A stretch of DNA of 64,000 bases, from NCBI RefSeq assembly GCF_002099195.1, contig NZ_NBYX01000003.1:1-64000 (forward strand), read 5' to 3'. Made by a program: the position numbers and the translations under genes. Positions 35,144-43,590 of this stretch are shown here, in pieces. Below the pieces are notes generated by a model. The model was not told the origin of the DNA. It was given only the letters and a program-made list of their open reading frames with translations, and did not search any database. This DNA comes from Burkholderia puraquae (lineage in GTDB: Bacteria > Pseudomonadota > Gammaproteobacteria > Burkholderiales > Burkholderiaceae). Within the stretch, counting starts at the first letter, position 1. Every line of letters begins with the position of its first letter.

Positions 35144-35950
35144 ATGGCCAATAGCTTCCCTCGTCAGCCGGTATATTTCTTTTCCAGAACCTGCTTCCCA
35201 TCGCCTGAGGCTGGCAGCCAGACTCGAGTTCATGATCGCCTCCTCGAACGATCGATTCGGGATATTCCACGACAACTGTCGCGGCGTCCCGACGCAATAC
35301 TGTTCCTGTCAGGCGATTGGGTGGAGCCGGTATTCACGATCTCGCCGTTACCTGAAAGCGCGACGGTGCCTGATGAGTTCGGGGTTCGCGCACATCCCGA
35401 CGAAGCCGAACATCGGGTGTCTAGCATGCTGCTTTCCCGGCGTGTCGTCGACCTCCTTGACGGGGCCGCCTTGCCGACACGCGAAGCGCTCGACCATCGG
35501 ATCGACGACGGAATGCTGATCCTGCTCAACATGATGTATCCAAATGCACGCATTCCGGTTGCCCGATTGTCGTTACGAGCAACGCTCGATCCAGGCATAC
35601 ACTGGGCGGCTGGTCATGCCATTGCACAACTCCGCGACGAGAATGTACTGATCATCGGTTGCGGATCGAGTCGCGGTGAAGAGGGTTGGACAATGCAAGA
35701 ACCAGCTCGGCTCTCAGTCAATTTCGATATGTGGCTGCGTCAGGCGCTTTTCGAGGAAGACCCGTCGCATCGCATCATGGCACTCATGAATTGGGAACGC
35801 GCGCCGGCTGCGCGCATCGCGCATCCGCTGGGCAATTCATTGATGCCGTTATTGTTCATCGCCGGAACAGCAGGTGAAGATGCCGCCAAATCCGTGGTTG
35901 GCGGTCGACATCGAACGTCCGTTTCGCCATCGAATTTCCGATTCGGGTAG
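35144..35950 (+). CDS. Degenerate DODA-fold paralogue that has lost its metal ligands
   Basis: 268 residues from the ATG at 35144. Alignment by eye with the intact copy at 33274 follows the whole fold: YFFSRTCFPSP against YFVSHGGGPW, LFLSGDWVEPVF against LMVSGHWEEAGF, DHRIDDGMLILLNMMYPNARIPV against DHGTFSVMKPLYPDEDIPV, IGCGSSRGEE against IGSGLSFHNL, and AHPLGNSLMPLLFIAG against HPREDHLLPLMVAVG. The first two metal His become Arg and Asp, the FHN His is gone and the late DH becomes GN. The frame is intact and long, so it looks like a maintained pseudo-enzyme, perhaps a partner subunit or regulator. Confidence 0.75.
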   Translation: MANSFPRQPVYFFSRTCFPSPEAGSQTRVHDRLLERSIRDIPRQLSRRPDAILFLSGDWVEPVFTISPLPESATVPDEFGVRAHPDEAEHRVSSMLLSRRVVDLLDGAALPTREALDHRIDDGMLILLNMMYPNARIPVARLSLRATLDPGIHWAAGHAIAQLRDENVLIIGCGSSRGEEGWTMQEPARLSVNFDMWLRQALFEEDPSHRIMALMNWERAPAARIAHPLGNSLMPLLFIAGTAGEDAAKSVVGGRHRTSVSPSNFRFG

Positions 35951-36074
35951 ATCCCGTAGTGTGCAATAGTAGGAGCTAGAGCGTTCCGATATTGTCCAAG
36001 CTCTCGTTTCACGCTCGGCAGTCGCTCTCCTCGAATTGAATTGGCTCCTCCGGTACTTCTCAAGCAGAATTCGC

Positions 36075-36405
36075 TAAGAAGCTGATGCGTTGGTCGACGC
36101 GATTCCTCCGATTCGAGGAAGCGGACGTCCTCTGCGCAAACCGAAAATTGTTCAAGGAGACCGGGCTACCGCTACAAGCCACACCGGCAGCACCTGCGCG
36201 AACGCGGCATCACGCCGTTGCTTACCAAAATGGGTTCGCCTCATGGCAGTGCCCGCGGTAAAACTCGCCGGTTCATCGAACGTTCCTTTGCCTAGCCTCA
36301 TGCGTTCAAACGACTCACGATTCGCTACGAACGATTCGCACACCGTCGAACCCGCCTGTCACCTGTCATGTCGGCGTATCGAAACATCGGCATTCAGAAC
36401 TCGCG
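36075..36405 (+). pseudogene. IS5-family transposase remnant
   Basis: Reading forward, ALVDAIPPIRGSGRP-LRKPKIVQGDR then, one frame over, GYRYKPHRQHLRERGITPLLTKMGSPHGSARGKTRRFIERSFA, a TAG where a Trp is expected, and HAFKRLTIRYERFAHRRTR. This is the C-terminal half of an IS5-type (IS427-like) DDE transposase, with the VER/IER-type Glu region. One frameshift near 36172 and one in-frame stop show decay. No inverted repeats were identified. It marks the boundary between the dioxygenase-fold operon and the next catabolic block. Confidence 0.75.
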
Positions 36406-36426
36406 CGCATCGATCACGCAATCGCT

Positions 36427-36789
36427 TCAGCGCCACAGAATGCTGAGATATTGGTCATGCTCGATGCGCAGTGGAACCGATTCGAGTTTTTGCCCGAGAC
36501 ACGGGCCCATTATGCAGACACCGTCGTCGAGCGTGAATTTCGCGCCATGTCCATGGCAGACGATGTGCTCCATAGAACAATCGAGATAGGCATCCTTGCG
36601 CCACGGAAGCGTCGAGCCCGGCCAGTGCGGGCACGAATTCCGGTAACCGCGAATCAGCCCGCCCCGGCGAACGACGAAGAGATCGTCGACGCCGCGCCCC
36701 TGCAGATCGAACCCGCGCGCCCCCGAGATCGGGAGCGCGCTCAATTCACAAAGACGCATCCAGCGCAACGAGCCGGCATCGGCTGTCAT
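36427..36789 (-). CDS. Small Rieske [2Fe-2S] protein (ferredoxin-like)
   Basis: 120 residues, coupled by an ATGA overlap to the VOC dioxygenase gene. The Rieske cluster ligands are Cys53-Pro-His55 (SCPHWPGS) and Cys78-His-Gly-His81 (VCHGHGAKF). The protein is just one Rieske domain, so it would shuttle electrons as a ferredoxin or stabilise an oxygenase. No dedicated reductase gene is in sight. It is the last gene of the FAH-monooxygenase-dioxygenase operon. It might also serve the four Rieske oxygenases further right. Confidence 0.85.
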   Translation of the reverse strand: MTADAGSLRWMRLCELSALPISGARGFDLQGRGVDDLFVVRRGGLIRGYRNSCPHWPGSTLPWRKDAYLDCSMEHIVCHGHGAKFTLDDGVCIMGPCLGQKLESVPLRIEHDQYLSILWR

Positions 36790-37742
36790 GCCTTCAGCGG
36801 TTCGGACGACGGCGGTGGGCCGCCCGGCGCCCACTTTTCACGCCACTGGAGGAGGAACTCCTGAGCGCGGTCCGCATGCGCGGGCGCGATGCGCGGCACC
36901 CACGAGTCGTCGTGCAGGTCCATGTCCGCGTCGTACTCGATGTGGCAGCCAAACGGTGAGTTGAAATACCAGAACCAGTTCGAGCCGAATTGATGACGGC
37001 CCGGGCCCCAATACGATTCATAGCCTTTTGCCGCGAACGCGCTGCCGGCACGCATCACCTCCGTCGGGCCACCGAGGTGAAACGTGAAGTGCTCGCAGCC
37101 CTGCATGAACGGCGGCGTCTGGATCAGGAAAAGCGTATGGTGATCGAGCGTCCCGGCAGGACGCAGGAACGGCCCCATTCCGATGAACTTGTCGCTCAGC
37201 CGGAATTTGAGCCGGTTGACGTAGAACGCCTCCGCCTTGTCCGTGTCCGGCACGAAATACACGACATGCGACAGCGTCCTCGGGCACGGCGGCGGCTCGT
37301 TCTCGCCGGTCAACGCACCCGTCACGTTGACGCCGCGGCGGCCATCGCCCGGCGCGTTCACAGGTTCGGCCGGAAGCTGCAATTCACGGCGCACGGTGAC
37401 CTGAAACCCGAGCACGAACCCCGCATCGTCAACCGCTTCGATCGAACCGTCGGGCAGCAACGTCACCTCGCGGTCCTTTTCGAGTTCGCCGGCGATCTCG
37501 TCGAGCGTCGCCTGGTCTGCCACGCCGTAGATGGTCTTGCGCAACTGATTGGCCGTCGCGAACGGCCATGCCGGCAGCGACGGATCGTCCTTGGAGCGAA
37601 CGACGACCCCGGTTCCGTCCAGGGCTTCGAATCTGTCTTCGCCCTGTCGCGTGAGACCGTAGTCGAGAAGAAACTGCGTACAGCTTTCAACGTCTTCGAC
37701 ACCGAAGACGAGTGTGTCAGGTCCGAGGATTTTCATTGTCAT
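36786..37742 (-). CDS. VOC-family ring-cleavage (type I extradiol) dioxygenase-like protein
   Basis: 318 residues, two glyoxalase-like modules. The C-terminal module carries the metal triad in the expected places: LSHVVYFVPD (His), GTLDHHTLFL (His) and CHIEYDADMD (Glu). These correspond to the 2-His-1-carboxylate site of BphC-type enzymes. The N-terminal module (LGPDTLVFGVEDVESCTQFLLDYGL) is the usual non-catalytic domain. It should insert both atoms of oxygen next to a hydroxyl pair of an aromatic or heteroaromatic ring. A 19-bp palindrome lies directly upstream. Confidence 0.85.
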   Translation of the reverse strand: MTMKILGPDTLVFGVEDVESCTQFLLDYGLTRQGEDRFEALDGTGVVVRSKDDPSLPAWPFATANQLRKTIYGVADQATLDEIAGELEKDREVTLLPDGSIEAVDDAGFVLGFQVTVRRELQLPAEPVNAPGDGRRGVNVTGALTGENEPPPCPRTLSHVVYFVPDTDKAEAFYVNRLKFRLSDKFIGMGPFLRPAGTLDHHTLFLIQTPPFMQGCEHFTFHLGGPTEVMRAGSAFAAKGYESYWGPGRHQFGSNWFWYFNSPFGCHIEYDADMDLHDDSWVPRIAPAHADRAQEFLLQWREKWAPGGPPPSSEPLKA

Positions 37743-37759
37743 CGTCCAGTTGATGAAAC

Positions 37760-37778
37760 CGTCTCACTACGTGAGACG
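37760..37778. promoter_or_regulatory. Perfect 8-bp inverted repeat ahead of the VOC dioxygenase gene
   Basis: CGTCTCAC-TAC-GTGAGACG, starting 18 bp upstream of the dioxygenase start codon, in the 127-bp gap inside the operon. It has the look of a dimeric-regulator site. A hairpin acting on mRNA is the alternative. Confidence 0.5.
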
Positions 37779-37869
37779 TATTGATTACCGTCGAATCGCA
37801 AAAACGTTCGGGCGGCGAGCGCCGGCCCATAATGACCGCATCGGCCGAAAAGGTGGTGGCGAATGGGGC

Positions 37870-38979
37870 CTAGATGGGCTGACCGAGATACCGGTACGTC
37901 TCCAGCAGCAGGGCAGCCGACCGATCCTTGTTGCCGATCGAATCCTCCTGTTCGTTCAGGCAGAGCTGCAGCGAAGCGTCGTAGATCCGCTTCACCCGCT
38001 CGAAGCGACGCTGGTCGTAGCCGGCGAGCGCTTCCTCGGCCGACGCGCTGCCGGCGAGGTACTCCGCCAGCACCACGGCATCCTCGACAGCCATACCCGC
38101 CCCAGAAGTCATCTGCGGTGTCGGCGCGTGTGCGGCATCGCCCAGCAGCACCACGCGCCCGCGATGCCACGGCGTGGGCACCAGCGTGATGTCGAGCGGA
38201 CGGAAAATCACCTGAGACGATTCAGTGATCAGGTCGAGGGCGTCGCGAATGGCCGGTGCGTCGAACTCGGCCAGCCGTTCGCGGATGAGCACATGCGACT
38301 GTTCCGGCGCGATGCGCAGCGGGTCGCGGCTGCTTTCGAGGTAGAACATGTAGCAGTTCTCGCGCGAGGTCGGGAAAATCCCCAGGACCTTGCCGGTCGG
38401 CGTTCGATACAGACAGAAGCCGTCGGCCTGTTCAGGACGCGGCGCGTTGAACCGCCAGACGCTCTGGCCCGCGAACCGTGGCTCGTAGTCGGCACCGAAG
38501 ACGCGCTTGCGCAGCCCCGAATACACGCCGTCTGCCGCGATCACCAGGTCGTACGATGCCAGTCGGCCATCCGAGAACTGCACGTCGATGCGATCCCCGC
38601 GGTCCGTCAGGTCCTGGACCGTCACGCCCTTTTCCAGCACTGCACCGCTGTCCTCGGCTGCCGTCTCGAGGATGCGCGCGAGTTCCGGCCTGCGGATCCC
38701 GCAGCTCGGCGGTGCGGGATGAACGTGCTGCAGTTCGCCCGACGCGTCGAACTCCCGAAAGACGGCGAACGCCATCCCGCTTTCGCGACAGGCATCGGCA
38801 AGGCCAAGCGTTTCGAGCGCACGCATCGTGTTGTGGAGCAGACAGATGCCCGCTCCTGCCGTCGGTCGTTCCGGCTTGATGTCGATGCAGTGAACGTCGA
38901 ATCCTTGCCTGGCCAGGGTAACGGCGGCCGTGGCGCCGCCAATTCCGGTGCCGACGATCAGCACGCGTTTGACCTTCAT
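37870..38979 (-). CDS. FAD-dependent aromatic monooxygenase (PHBH-type)
   Basis: 369 residues from the ATG at 38979 (GGAG seven bases upstream). Class A flavoprotein hydroxylase motifs: VLIVGTGIGGATAAVTLARQGFDVHCIDI (GxGxxG dinucleotide fold), AADGVYSGLRKRVFG (DG motif) and GRVVLLGDAAHAPTPQMTSGAGMAVEDAVVLAEYL (GD motif, FAD ribityl). It would hydroxylate a phenol or N-heteroaromatic acid with NAD(P)H and O2, preparing it for the extradiol dioxygenase encoded downstream. Relatives act on salicylate, 6-hydroxynicotinate and 3-hydroxybenzoate; which applies cannot be told here. Confidence 0.87.
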   Translation of the reverse strand: MKVKRVLIVGTGIGGATAAVTLARQGFDVHCIDIKPERPTAGAGICLLHNTMRALETLGLADACRESGMAFAVFREFDASGELQHVHPAPPSCGIRRPELARILETAAEDSGAVLEKGVTVQDLTDRGDRIDVQFSDGRLASYDLVIAADGVYSGLRKRVFGADYEPRFAGQSVWRFNAPRPEQADGFCLYRTPTGKVLGIFPTSRENCYMFYLESSRDPLRIAPEQSHVLIRERLAEFDAPAIRDALDLITESSQVIFRPLDITLVPTPWHRGRVVLLGDAAHAPTPQMTSGAGMAVEDAVVLAEYLAGSASAEEALAGYDQRRFERVKRIYDASLQLCLNEQEDSIGNKDRSAALLLETYRYLGQPI

Positions 38980-39121
38980 TGTCTGTCTCCTTTCTCCACT
39001 CCGATGGCGGATAGATTTTTGGGGCCACCGGTGAAACCGACGGACACCCCGGCTGGTCCTGCGTGACCCCCGGAGATTGTAGGCTCGTACCGTGACGAAA
39101 CCTGCGCACGCGAAGCCGGTT

Positions 39122-40120
39122 TTACATGAAAGGCGTGCGCCGCTGCGGCCACCAGGTTTCCTGCGGTTGCCGCGCGATGCGATTGCGCAGCACACCCACG
39201 CCCTTCACGTCGAGCTCGATCACGTCGCCGGGTTTCACGCTGCGTCCAAGCTCGAGCGCCGAACCGTTGCCCATCGTGCCCGAACCGATCACGTCGCCCG
39301 GTTGCGCATAGTCGCCGAGCGACACGTAAGCAATGAGCTCTTCGGGCGTCCAGAGCATTTCCGACGTGTCGCCCTCGCCCCACGTCTCGCCGTTCACGCG
39401 CGCCGACATCCGGATGTTGTCGAGCCGCTCGAACTCGTCGATCGTGGTGATCCACGGACCGATGCCGTACGCAAAGTCCTTGCTCTTCGTCGGCCCCATG
39501 CCGATTGCGAACTCGTTGCCCTGCAGATCGCGCGCGCTGAAGTCATTGAAAATCGTCACGCCGAACAGATACGAGCGCGCGACGTCAGGCGTGATGTTGT
39601 GCGCCTGCCGGCCCACGACCCAGCCGAGTTCCAGCTCATAGTCCAGACGCTCGGAGCGGGCAGGCCAGGGCACCTCAGCTTCGTGCCCGATCACCGTCCA
39701 CGGCGAGCCCTTGAAGTAACCCGGCACTTCGAGTAGGGCCGGCGTCGGGCTGATGTTCATCCGCTCGTGGAACTGGCGGATATGCTTCGTGAACGTGAGC
39801 CCGTCGCGCACCACGGACGGATCGCAGGCAGCCCCCCACTGCAGCCCGTCGATCGCACACGACACATCGTCGCCATATTTCGCGGCCGCTTCGGTCGCGG
39901 TGTCGAGAAAACGTTGCCCGAGCGCGATGGCGGCCGACATGCTTTCCGGAAACACGACCGACGCGTAACGCAGCGCGGCGTCGCGGGTTGCCCCTTGTGC
40001 CTGCAGCCGCAGCGCCTCTGCCGCACGCAGATCGATGACGCGCCCCTGCTCTGGCTGCACCAGACAGATGCGGTGAACCGGCCCGTCCAGACCTTCGACT
40101 ACAAATCGCCCCAGCTTCAT
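39122..40120 (-). CDS. Fumarylacetoacetate hydrolase (FAH)-family protein, copy 1
   Basis: 332 residues from the ATG at 40120 (GGAG seven bases upstream). The FAH core is clear: LDYELELGWVVGRQAHNI (two acidic metal ligands), LFGVTIFNDFSARDLQ, GPTKSKDFAYGIGPWITT, and GDVIGSGTMGNGSALELGRSVKPGDVIELDVKGVGVLRN. Family members hydrolyse or decarboxylate 1,3-diketo acids, or hydrate 2-oxo-4-enoates, at a Mg2+ site. It is the first gene of the minus-strand operon with the monooxygenase, VOC dioxygenase and Rieske protein, and would process the ring-cleavage product. Confidence 0.88.
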   Translation of the reverse strand: MKLGRFVVEGLDGPVHRICLVQPEQGRVIDLRAAEALRLQAQGATRDAALRYASVVFPESMSAAIALGQRFLDTATEAAAKYGDDVSCAIDGLQWGAACDPSVVRDGLTFTKHIRQFHERMNISPTPALLEVPGYFKGSPWTVIGHEAEVPWPARSERLDYELELGWVVGRQAHNITPDVARSYLFGVTIFNDFSARDLQGNEFAIGMGPTKSKDFAYGIGPWITTIDEFERLDNIRMSARVNGETWGEGDTSEMLWTPEELIAYVSLGDYAQPGDVIGSGTMGNGSALELGRSVKPGDVIELDVKGVGVLRNRIARQPQETWWPQRRTPFM

Positions 40121-40154
40121 GTGCCGTCTCCATGTGAAGAAATTGAGATGAGCC

Positions 40155-40184
40155 ATAATGAAACTGAACGTCTCGTTTTGTCAA
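40155..40184 (-). promoter_or_regulatory. Promoter with embedded operator for the FAH-monooxygenase operon
   Basis: On the minus strand TTGACA (40184-40179) is followed by 18 bp and CATTAT (40160-40155), a good sigma-70 pair 35 bp ahead of the FAH start. The spacer contains AACGAGACGTTCAGTTTC (40177-40160), which matches the 48-kb MFS promoter (48110-48127) at 15 of 18 positions. A repressor bound here would block RNA polymerase. Confidence 0.65.
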
Positions 40185-40244
40185 CGGCATAAAAGCTAGG
40201 GTATTTCCCGGCGGACTTCGAAGTCGAAGTTGCGAAACTTTCGT

Positions 40245-40257
40245 ATACGATTCGTAT
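40245..40257. promoter_or_regulatory. Palindrome in the FAH/MFS divergent gap
   Basis: ATACG-ATT-CGTAT is a perfect 5+3+5 palindrome 150 bp upstream of the MFS start. The ATAC-n4-CGTATC wording also occurs in the TetR upstream region near 47924-47936, so it may bind the same or a related regulator and control the rightward MFS-porin pair. Confidence 0.45.
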
Positions 40258-40409
40258 CGTTTATTAATTTAAAATCCCGCAATACCGGCGAAAGACCTGG
40301 GGCCGACCGCAGGCGCATCAGGAACGGAGCCTACGCGCGGCGAAATCCGTCGCCCCCTCGCTCCTGCTCCATCGACCAGCCCGAGTCTCACCGTCACTCC
40401 GGAGCGTTC

Positions 40410-41810
40410 ATGCGTCGCAAAGCAATGGCTTTCCAGCACTACTACCCGTGGTTCCTCGTGTTCGTCCTGTTCTGCACGAGCGTCGTGTCGTATCTCGACC
40501 GGAACATCATTTCCCTTTTCGTCGGGCAGATCCGGCACGAGATCGGACTGTCGGACGTGCAGATCAGCCTGCTGCAAGGGGTGGCCTTCGCATTGTTCTA
40601 TTCCGTGATGGGACTGCCGTTCGGCCGCCTGGTCGACCGTCACACTCGCAGGAACCTGATTGCGGCGGGCGTCTTGCTGTGGAGCGTCATGACGATCTGC
40701 TGCGGCCTGAGTACCGGCTTCTGGCAGCTCTTCTTCTCGCGCATGGGCGTAGGCATCGGCGAAGCTTGCCTGGGCCCCGCGGCGTTTTCGATGATCGCCG
40801 ACAGTTTCATGCCGGCCCAGCGCGGACGGGCCATCGCCACCTACAACATGTCCAACTACGTCGGCGTCGGCGCATCGCTGCTGTTCGGCGGTGCGATCAT
40901 TTCGCTGCTCACGCGCTTCTCCGGTTTCGGCCTGCCCGGCGTTTCCGGCATGCCGACATGGCGGCTAGCCTTCATCGTTTCAGGCTTGCCCGGCATCCTA
41001 ATGGCGTTCGTCGTTCTCGCGCTGAAGGAACCGGTGCGCCGCGAAGTCAAGCAGGCGACCGACGGAAACCGCGAGACGCTCGGGTTGTGGTCGTATCTGT
41101 CGAGTCGCAAACGTGCATTCGCGTCCGTCTATGCCGTCTATACGCTGACCGCGATGATCGGCTACATCATCGTCGCGTGGGCGCCATCGTTTTATATCCG
41201 TCACCACCACATGCAGCCCGTCCACGTCGGCCTCACGATGGGCGCAATGACGATCGTCAGCGGCGTCGCGGGATGTATCTGCGGCGGGTATCTGACCGAC
41301 GTACTGGCGTCGAGTCGAATTCACGGCGGCCGCTTCAGGCTTCCGCTCGCCTGGTGGCCCATCGCGCTCGGATCGGTCATCGGCATGGTGTGCGCTTCCA
41401 GCCCGACACTGAGCCTTCTTTTCCTCGGCCTGCTCACCTTCGGCAGCGCGCTGTCCTTTTCAGGCGCGGCGGCCGTCATTCAGGACATCGTGCCGAATCA
41501 GCTCAGGGGGCAGGCCGCAGCGCTCAACTATATCTGGACGGGGATCATCGGCCTGTCCATGGGGCCGACGTCCGTTGCGCTCGTGACGCAATACGTGCTG
41601 AAAGACAACGCGTTGCTCGGCGGTTCGCTCGTGATCGTCATCGTTCCGCTCTCCGTGATCGGCTTTCTCACGTGCTGGTCCGGCCAGACGAGCTACCAGA
41701 ATGCCCGCGACGATCTGCTTGCATGGCTCGCGACAGGCTCGCGCCGTCCCGCCACGCTGGAGCCCGTTCTGACCGGCAATGGCATGGATGCGGGGAAGAC
41801 CGTCGCCTAG
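40410..41810 (+). CDS. MFS transporter, 12 TM, aromatic-acid/organic-acid type
   Basis: 466 residues; ATG at 40410 with GGAG five bases upstream, a second ATG five codons on is possible. Helix 1 contains SVVSYLDRNIISLFV, loop 2-3 is GRLVDRHTRRNLIAAG, helix 4-5 has GVGIGEACLGPAAFSMIADSF, and the second half repeats this architecture. The wording (YLDRNI, GEACLGPA) is like the spinster/ACS-type transporters found in sphingomonad and Burkholderia aromatic clusters. Divergent from the FAH operon and followed by a porin, it likely imports the same compound. Confidence 0.85.
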   Translation: MRRKAMAFQHYYPWFLVFVLFCTSVVSYLDRNIISLFVGQIRHEIGLSDVQISLLQGVAFALFYSVMGLPFGRLVDRHTRRNLIAAGVLLWSVMTICCGLSTGFWQLFFSRMGVGIGEACLGPAAFSMIADSFMPAQRGRAIATYNMSNYVGVGASLLFGGAIISLLTRFSGFGLPGVSGMPTWRLAFIVSGLPGILMAFVVLALKEPVRREVKQATDGNRETLGLWSYLSSRKRAFASVYAVYTLTAMIGYIIVAWAPSFYIRHHHMQPVHVGLTMGAMTIVSGVAGCICGGYLTDVLASSRIHGGRFRLPLAWWPIALGSVIGMVCASSPTLSLLFLGLLTFGSALSFSGAAAVIQDIVPNQLRGQAAALNYIWTGIIGLSMGPTSVALVTQYVLKDNALLGGSLVIVIVPLSVIGFLTCWSGQTSYQNARDDLLAWLATGSRRPATLEPVLTGNGMDAGKTVA

Positions 41811-41870
41811 CGCCATCGATTCGGATAACAAAGATTTCACGAAGAAGAAAACCAAAACGGAGCAGGAGAC

Positions 41871-42989
41871 ATGAGAACACCGCTACTGGTGCTCGCCGTC
41901 ACGGCGACCGCACTATCTCCCGGCATTGCCTCGGCGCAGTCGAGCGCCACCCTCTATGGCACCTTGGCCACCGGCCTGGTGTATTCGCCCAACGTCAGAG
42001 GCGGCGCCTACGCGGGAGAGCTCGATAACGACCACTGGAATTCCACCGTGGGCCTGAAAGGCAAGGAAGACCTGGGCCGCGGACTATCGGCGGTGTTCAA
42101 CTTGCAGATGGCCATCCGGCCTTCCAATGGCGCGCTGTCCGGAGCGGGAGGCTGCACGCAGCTCTTCTGCAAGGCATACGCCGGACTGGCCGACGCACGA
42201 CTGGGCACCATCACCGTCGGGCGGCAGCATGACTACATGGCCGAATTGCGGCCCTATCAGGCTAACTACTACTCGACGACCCTGGCCGCCCATCCGGGCG
42301 GCATCGATCGCTTCAATTTCCCGGGCGTGAACAACGCAATCAAGTACCGAAACGAGCTGGGGCCGTTGACGGTCGGATTCATGTACGCGCTGCCGGATCA
42401 CGCGGCAACGGGGCAGGCGTTCTCCGGCAGAATGCTCAGCGCACTGCTCGCCTGGTCGAAAAACGGGTTTGATGCGGCGCTCGCGTGGTCGAGCTTCTCC
42501 GATTACGCGCTGAAGCCGTGGTCACCGACGAGCGGACTGGGACTGCCGGGCGGCACGTTCTGGGGCGTGAACGGGACGCCCGGCAGTACGGCGGTCGTTC
42601 CGCTGGCAAGACTCGACATGGCCGGTGCAGGCACTGGCTACACGTGGGGACACGCCAGGTTCGCGATCGGCGCATTCGACGTTCACCCGAAGGGTCGCGA
42701 TGGCCAGTCTGCATCGATGCCGATCGTGAATGCGAACGTGGGTTACTACGTGCGGCCGGACATCGTGCTCGGTTTCGGCTACTGGCACGCGAATTTCCGC
42801 GCGGCGCAGACGCGCTACGACAACGTCAATGTCTCGGCCGACTACTTCCTCTCGAAGAGCACCGACATGTTCATTTCGCCCGTCTACGAGCACACGTCAG
42901 GTCGGGGCCTCGCACAACTGTTCCAGCTCGGTTCCGCATCGGGCGGCAACCAGTTCGCCGTCGACATCGGGATTCGGCACAACTTCTAG
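41871..42989 (+). CDS. Outer-membrane porin, beta-proteobacterial type
   Basis: 372 residues. Signal peptide ending GIASAQ, mature start SSATLYGTLATGLVYSPN, the block VGLKGKEDLGRGLSAVFNLQMAI, the FCKAYAGLADARLGTITVGRQHD block and a C-terminal VDIGIRHNF. A GGCTQLFCKA segment with two Cys in loop 3 region is unusual for this family and might form a disulfide in the pore loop. It lies 60 bp behind the MFS gene, GGAG three bases before the ATG, and is probably in the same operon. Confidence 0.92.
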   Translation: MRTPLLVLAVTATALSPGIASAQSSATLYGTLATGLVYSPNVRGGAYAGELDNDHWNSTVGLKGKEDLGRGLSAVFNLQMAIRPSNGALSGAGGCTQLFCKAYAGLADARLGTITVGRQHDYMAELRPYQANYYSTTLAAHPGGIDRFNFPGVNNAIKYRNELGPLTVGFMYALPDHAATGQAFSGRMLSALLAWSKNGFDAALAWSSFSDYALKPWSPTSGLGLPGGTFWGVNGTPGSTAVVPLARLDMAGAGTGYTWGHARFAIGAFDVHPKGRDGQSASMPIVNANVGYYVRPDIVLGFGYWHANFRAAQTRYDNVNVSADYFLSKSTDMFISPVYEHTSGRGLAQLFQLGSASGGNQFAVDIGIRHNF

Positions 42990-43107
42990 GTCGGCCCGGC
43001 AGGTCGTCCGACCGCTTCCGTCATGGCCGGACAGGCTTGTCGCGCGTGCGGCGGGCCGCCACCGCCGCACCGCGAGCCGGTAGACCTGGCAGCCACCTTC
43101 GTTGCCC

Positions 43108-43590
43108 TCAACCGCGCACGTCGAATACGGCGAACGACGCGGTCGCATTGGCCACGCAGCGCACGCGCGCCCCGTCATACAAGTCTGCCTCGAGGAACGC
43201 GATGCGGTTGCCGAGCCGCTTCACGCGCGCTTCGGCCGCGAACTTCCCGACATGCCCCGGCTCGAGCATGTTGACCGTGAGACTGACGGTTGCGCACGTG
43301 CGGCCGTGCGGGAGTTTCGAGAGCAGCGCAAGCGCCATTGCCAGATCCAGCATCGACGCCAGCGCGCCGCCGGAGACGACGCCGTTGCCCTGGACCGAGT
43401 CGGCGGGCGCCGTAAACCCGATCGACAGCTCGCCCTTGCTTCCTCCCTGCAAGGTCGCGCCGAGCCACTGCAATGCCGGATTCATCGCGAGCGCGACGTT
43501 GCCGACACCGGCCGCAAGAGTTTGCTGGATGAACGCGCGGTCGAGATTGTCGGGCCGCGCGTTGGCCTCCGCTTCGAGCGCGTCAACCAT
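43108..43590 (-). CDS. PaaI-like hotdog-fold thioesterase
   Basis: 160 residues. NPALQWLGATLQGGSKGELSIGF, then VQGNGVVSGGALASMLDLAMALALLSKL and TVSLTVNMLEPG are the usual hotdog PaaI/4HBT segments; the helix region GGALASMLDLA carries the catalytic acid position. It overlaps the FAH-2 gene by 8 bp, indicating coupling. It could hydrolyse the CoA ester of a ring-cleavage intermediate or clear dead-end acyl-CoAs. Confidence 0.82.
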   Translation of the reverse strand: MVDALEAEANARPDNLDRAFIQQTLAAGVGNVALAMNPALQWLGATLQGGSKGELSIGFTAPADSVQGNGVVSGGALASMLDLAMALALLSKLPHGRTCATVSLTVNMLEPGHVGKFAAEARVKRLGNRIAFLEADLYDGARVRCVANATASFAVFDVRG

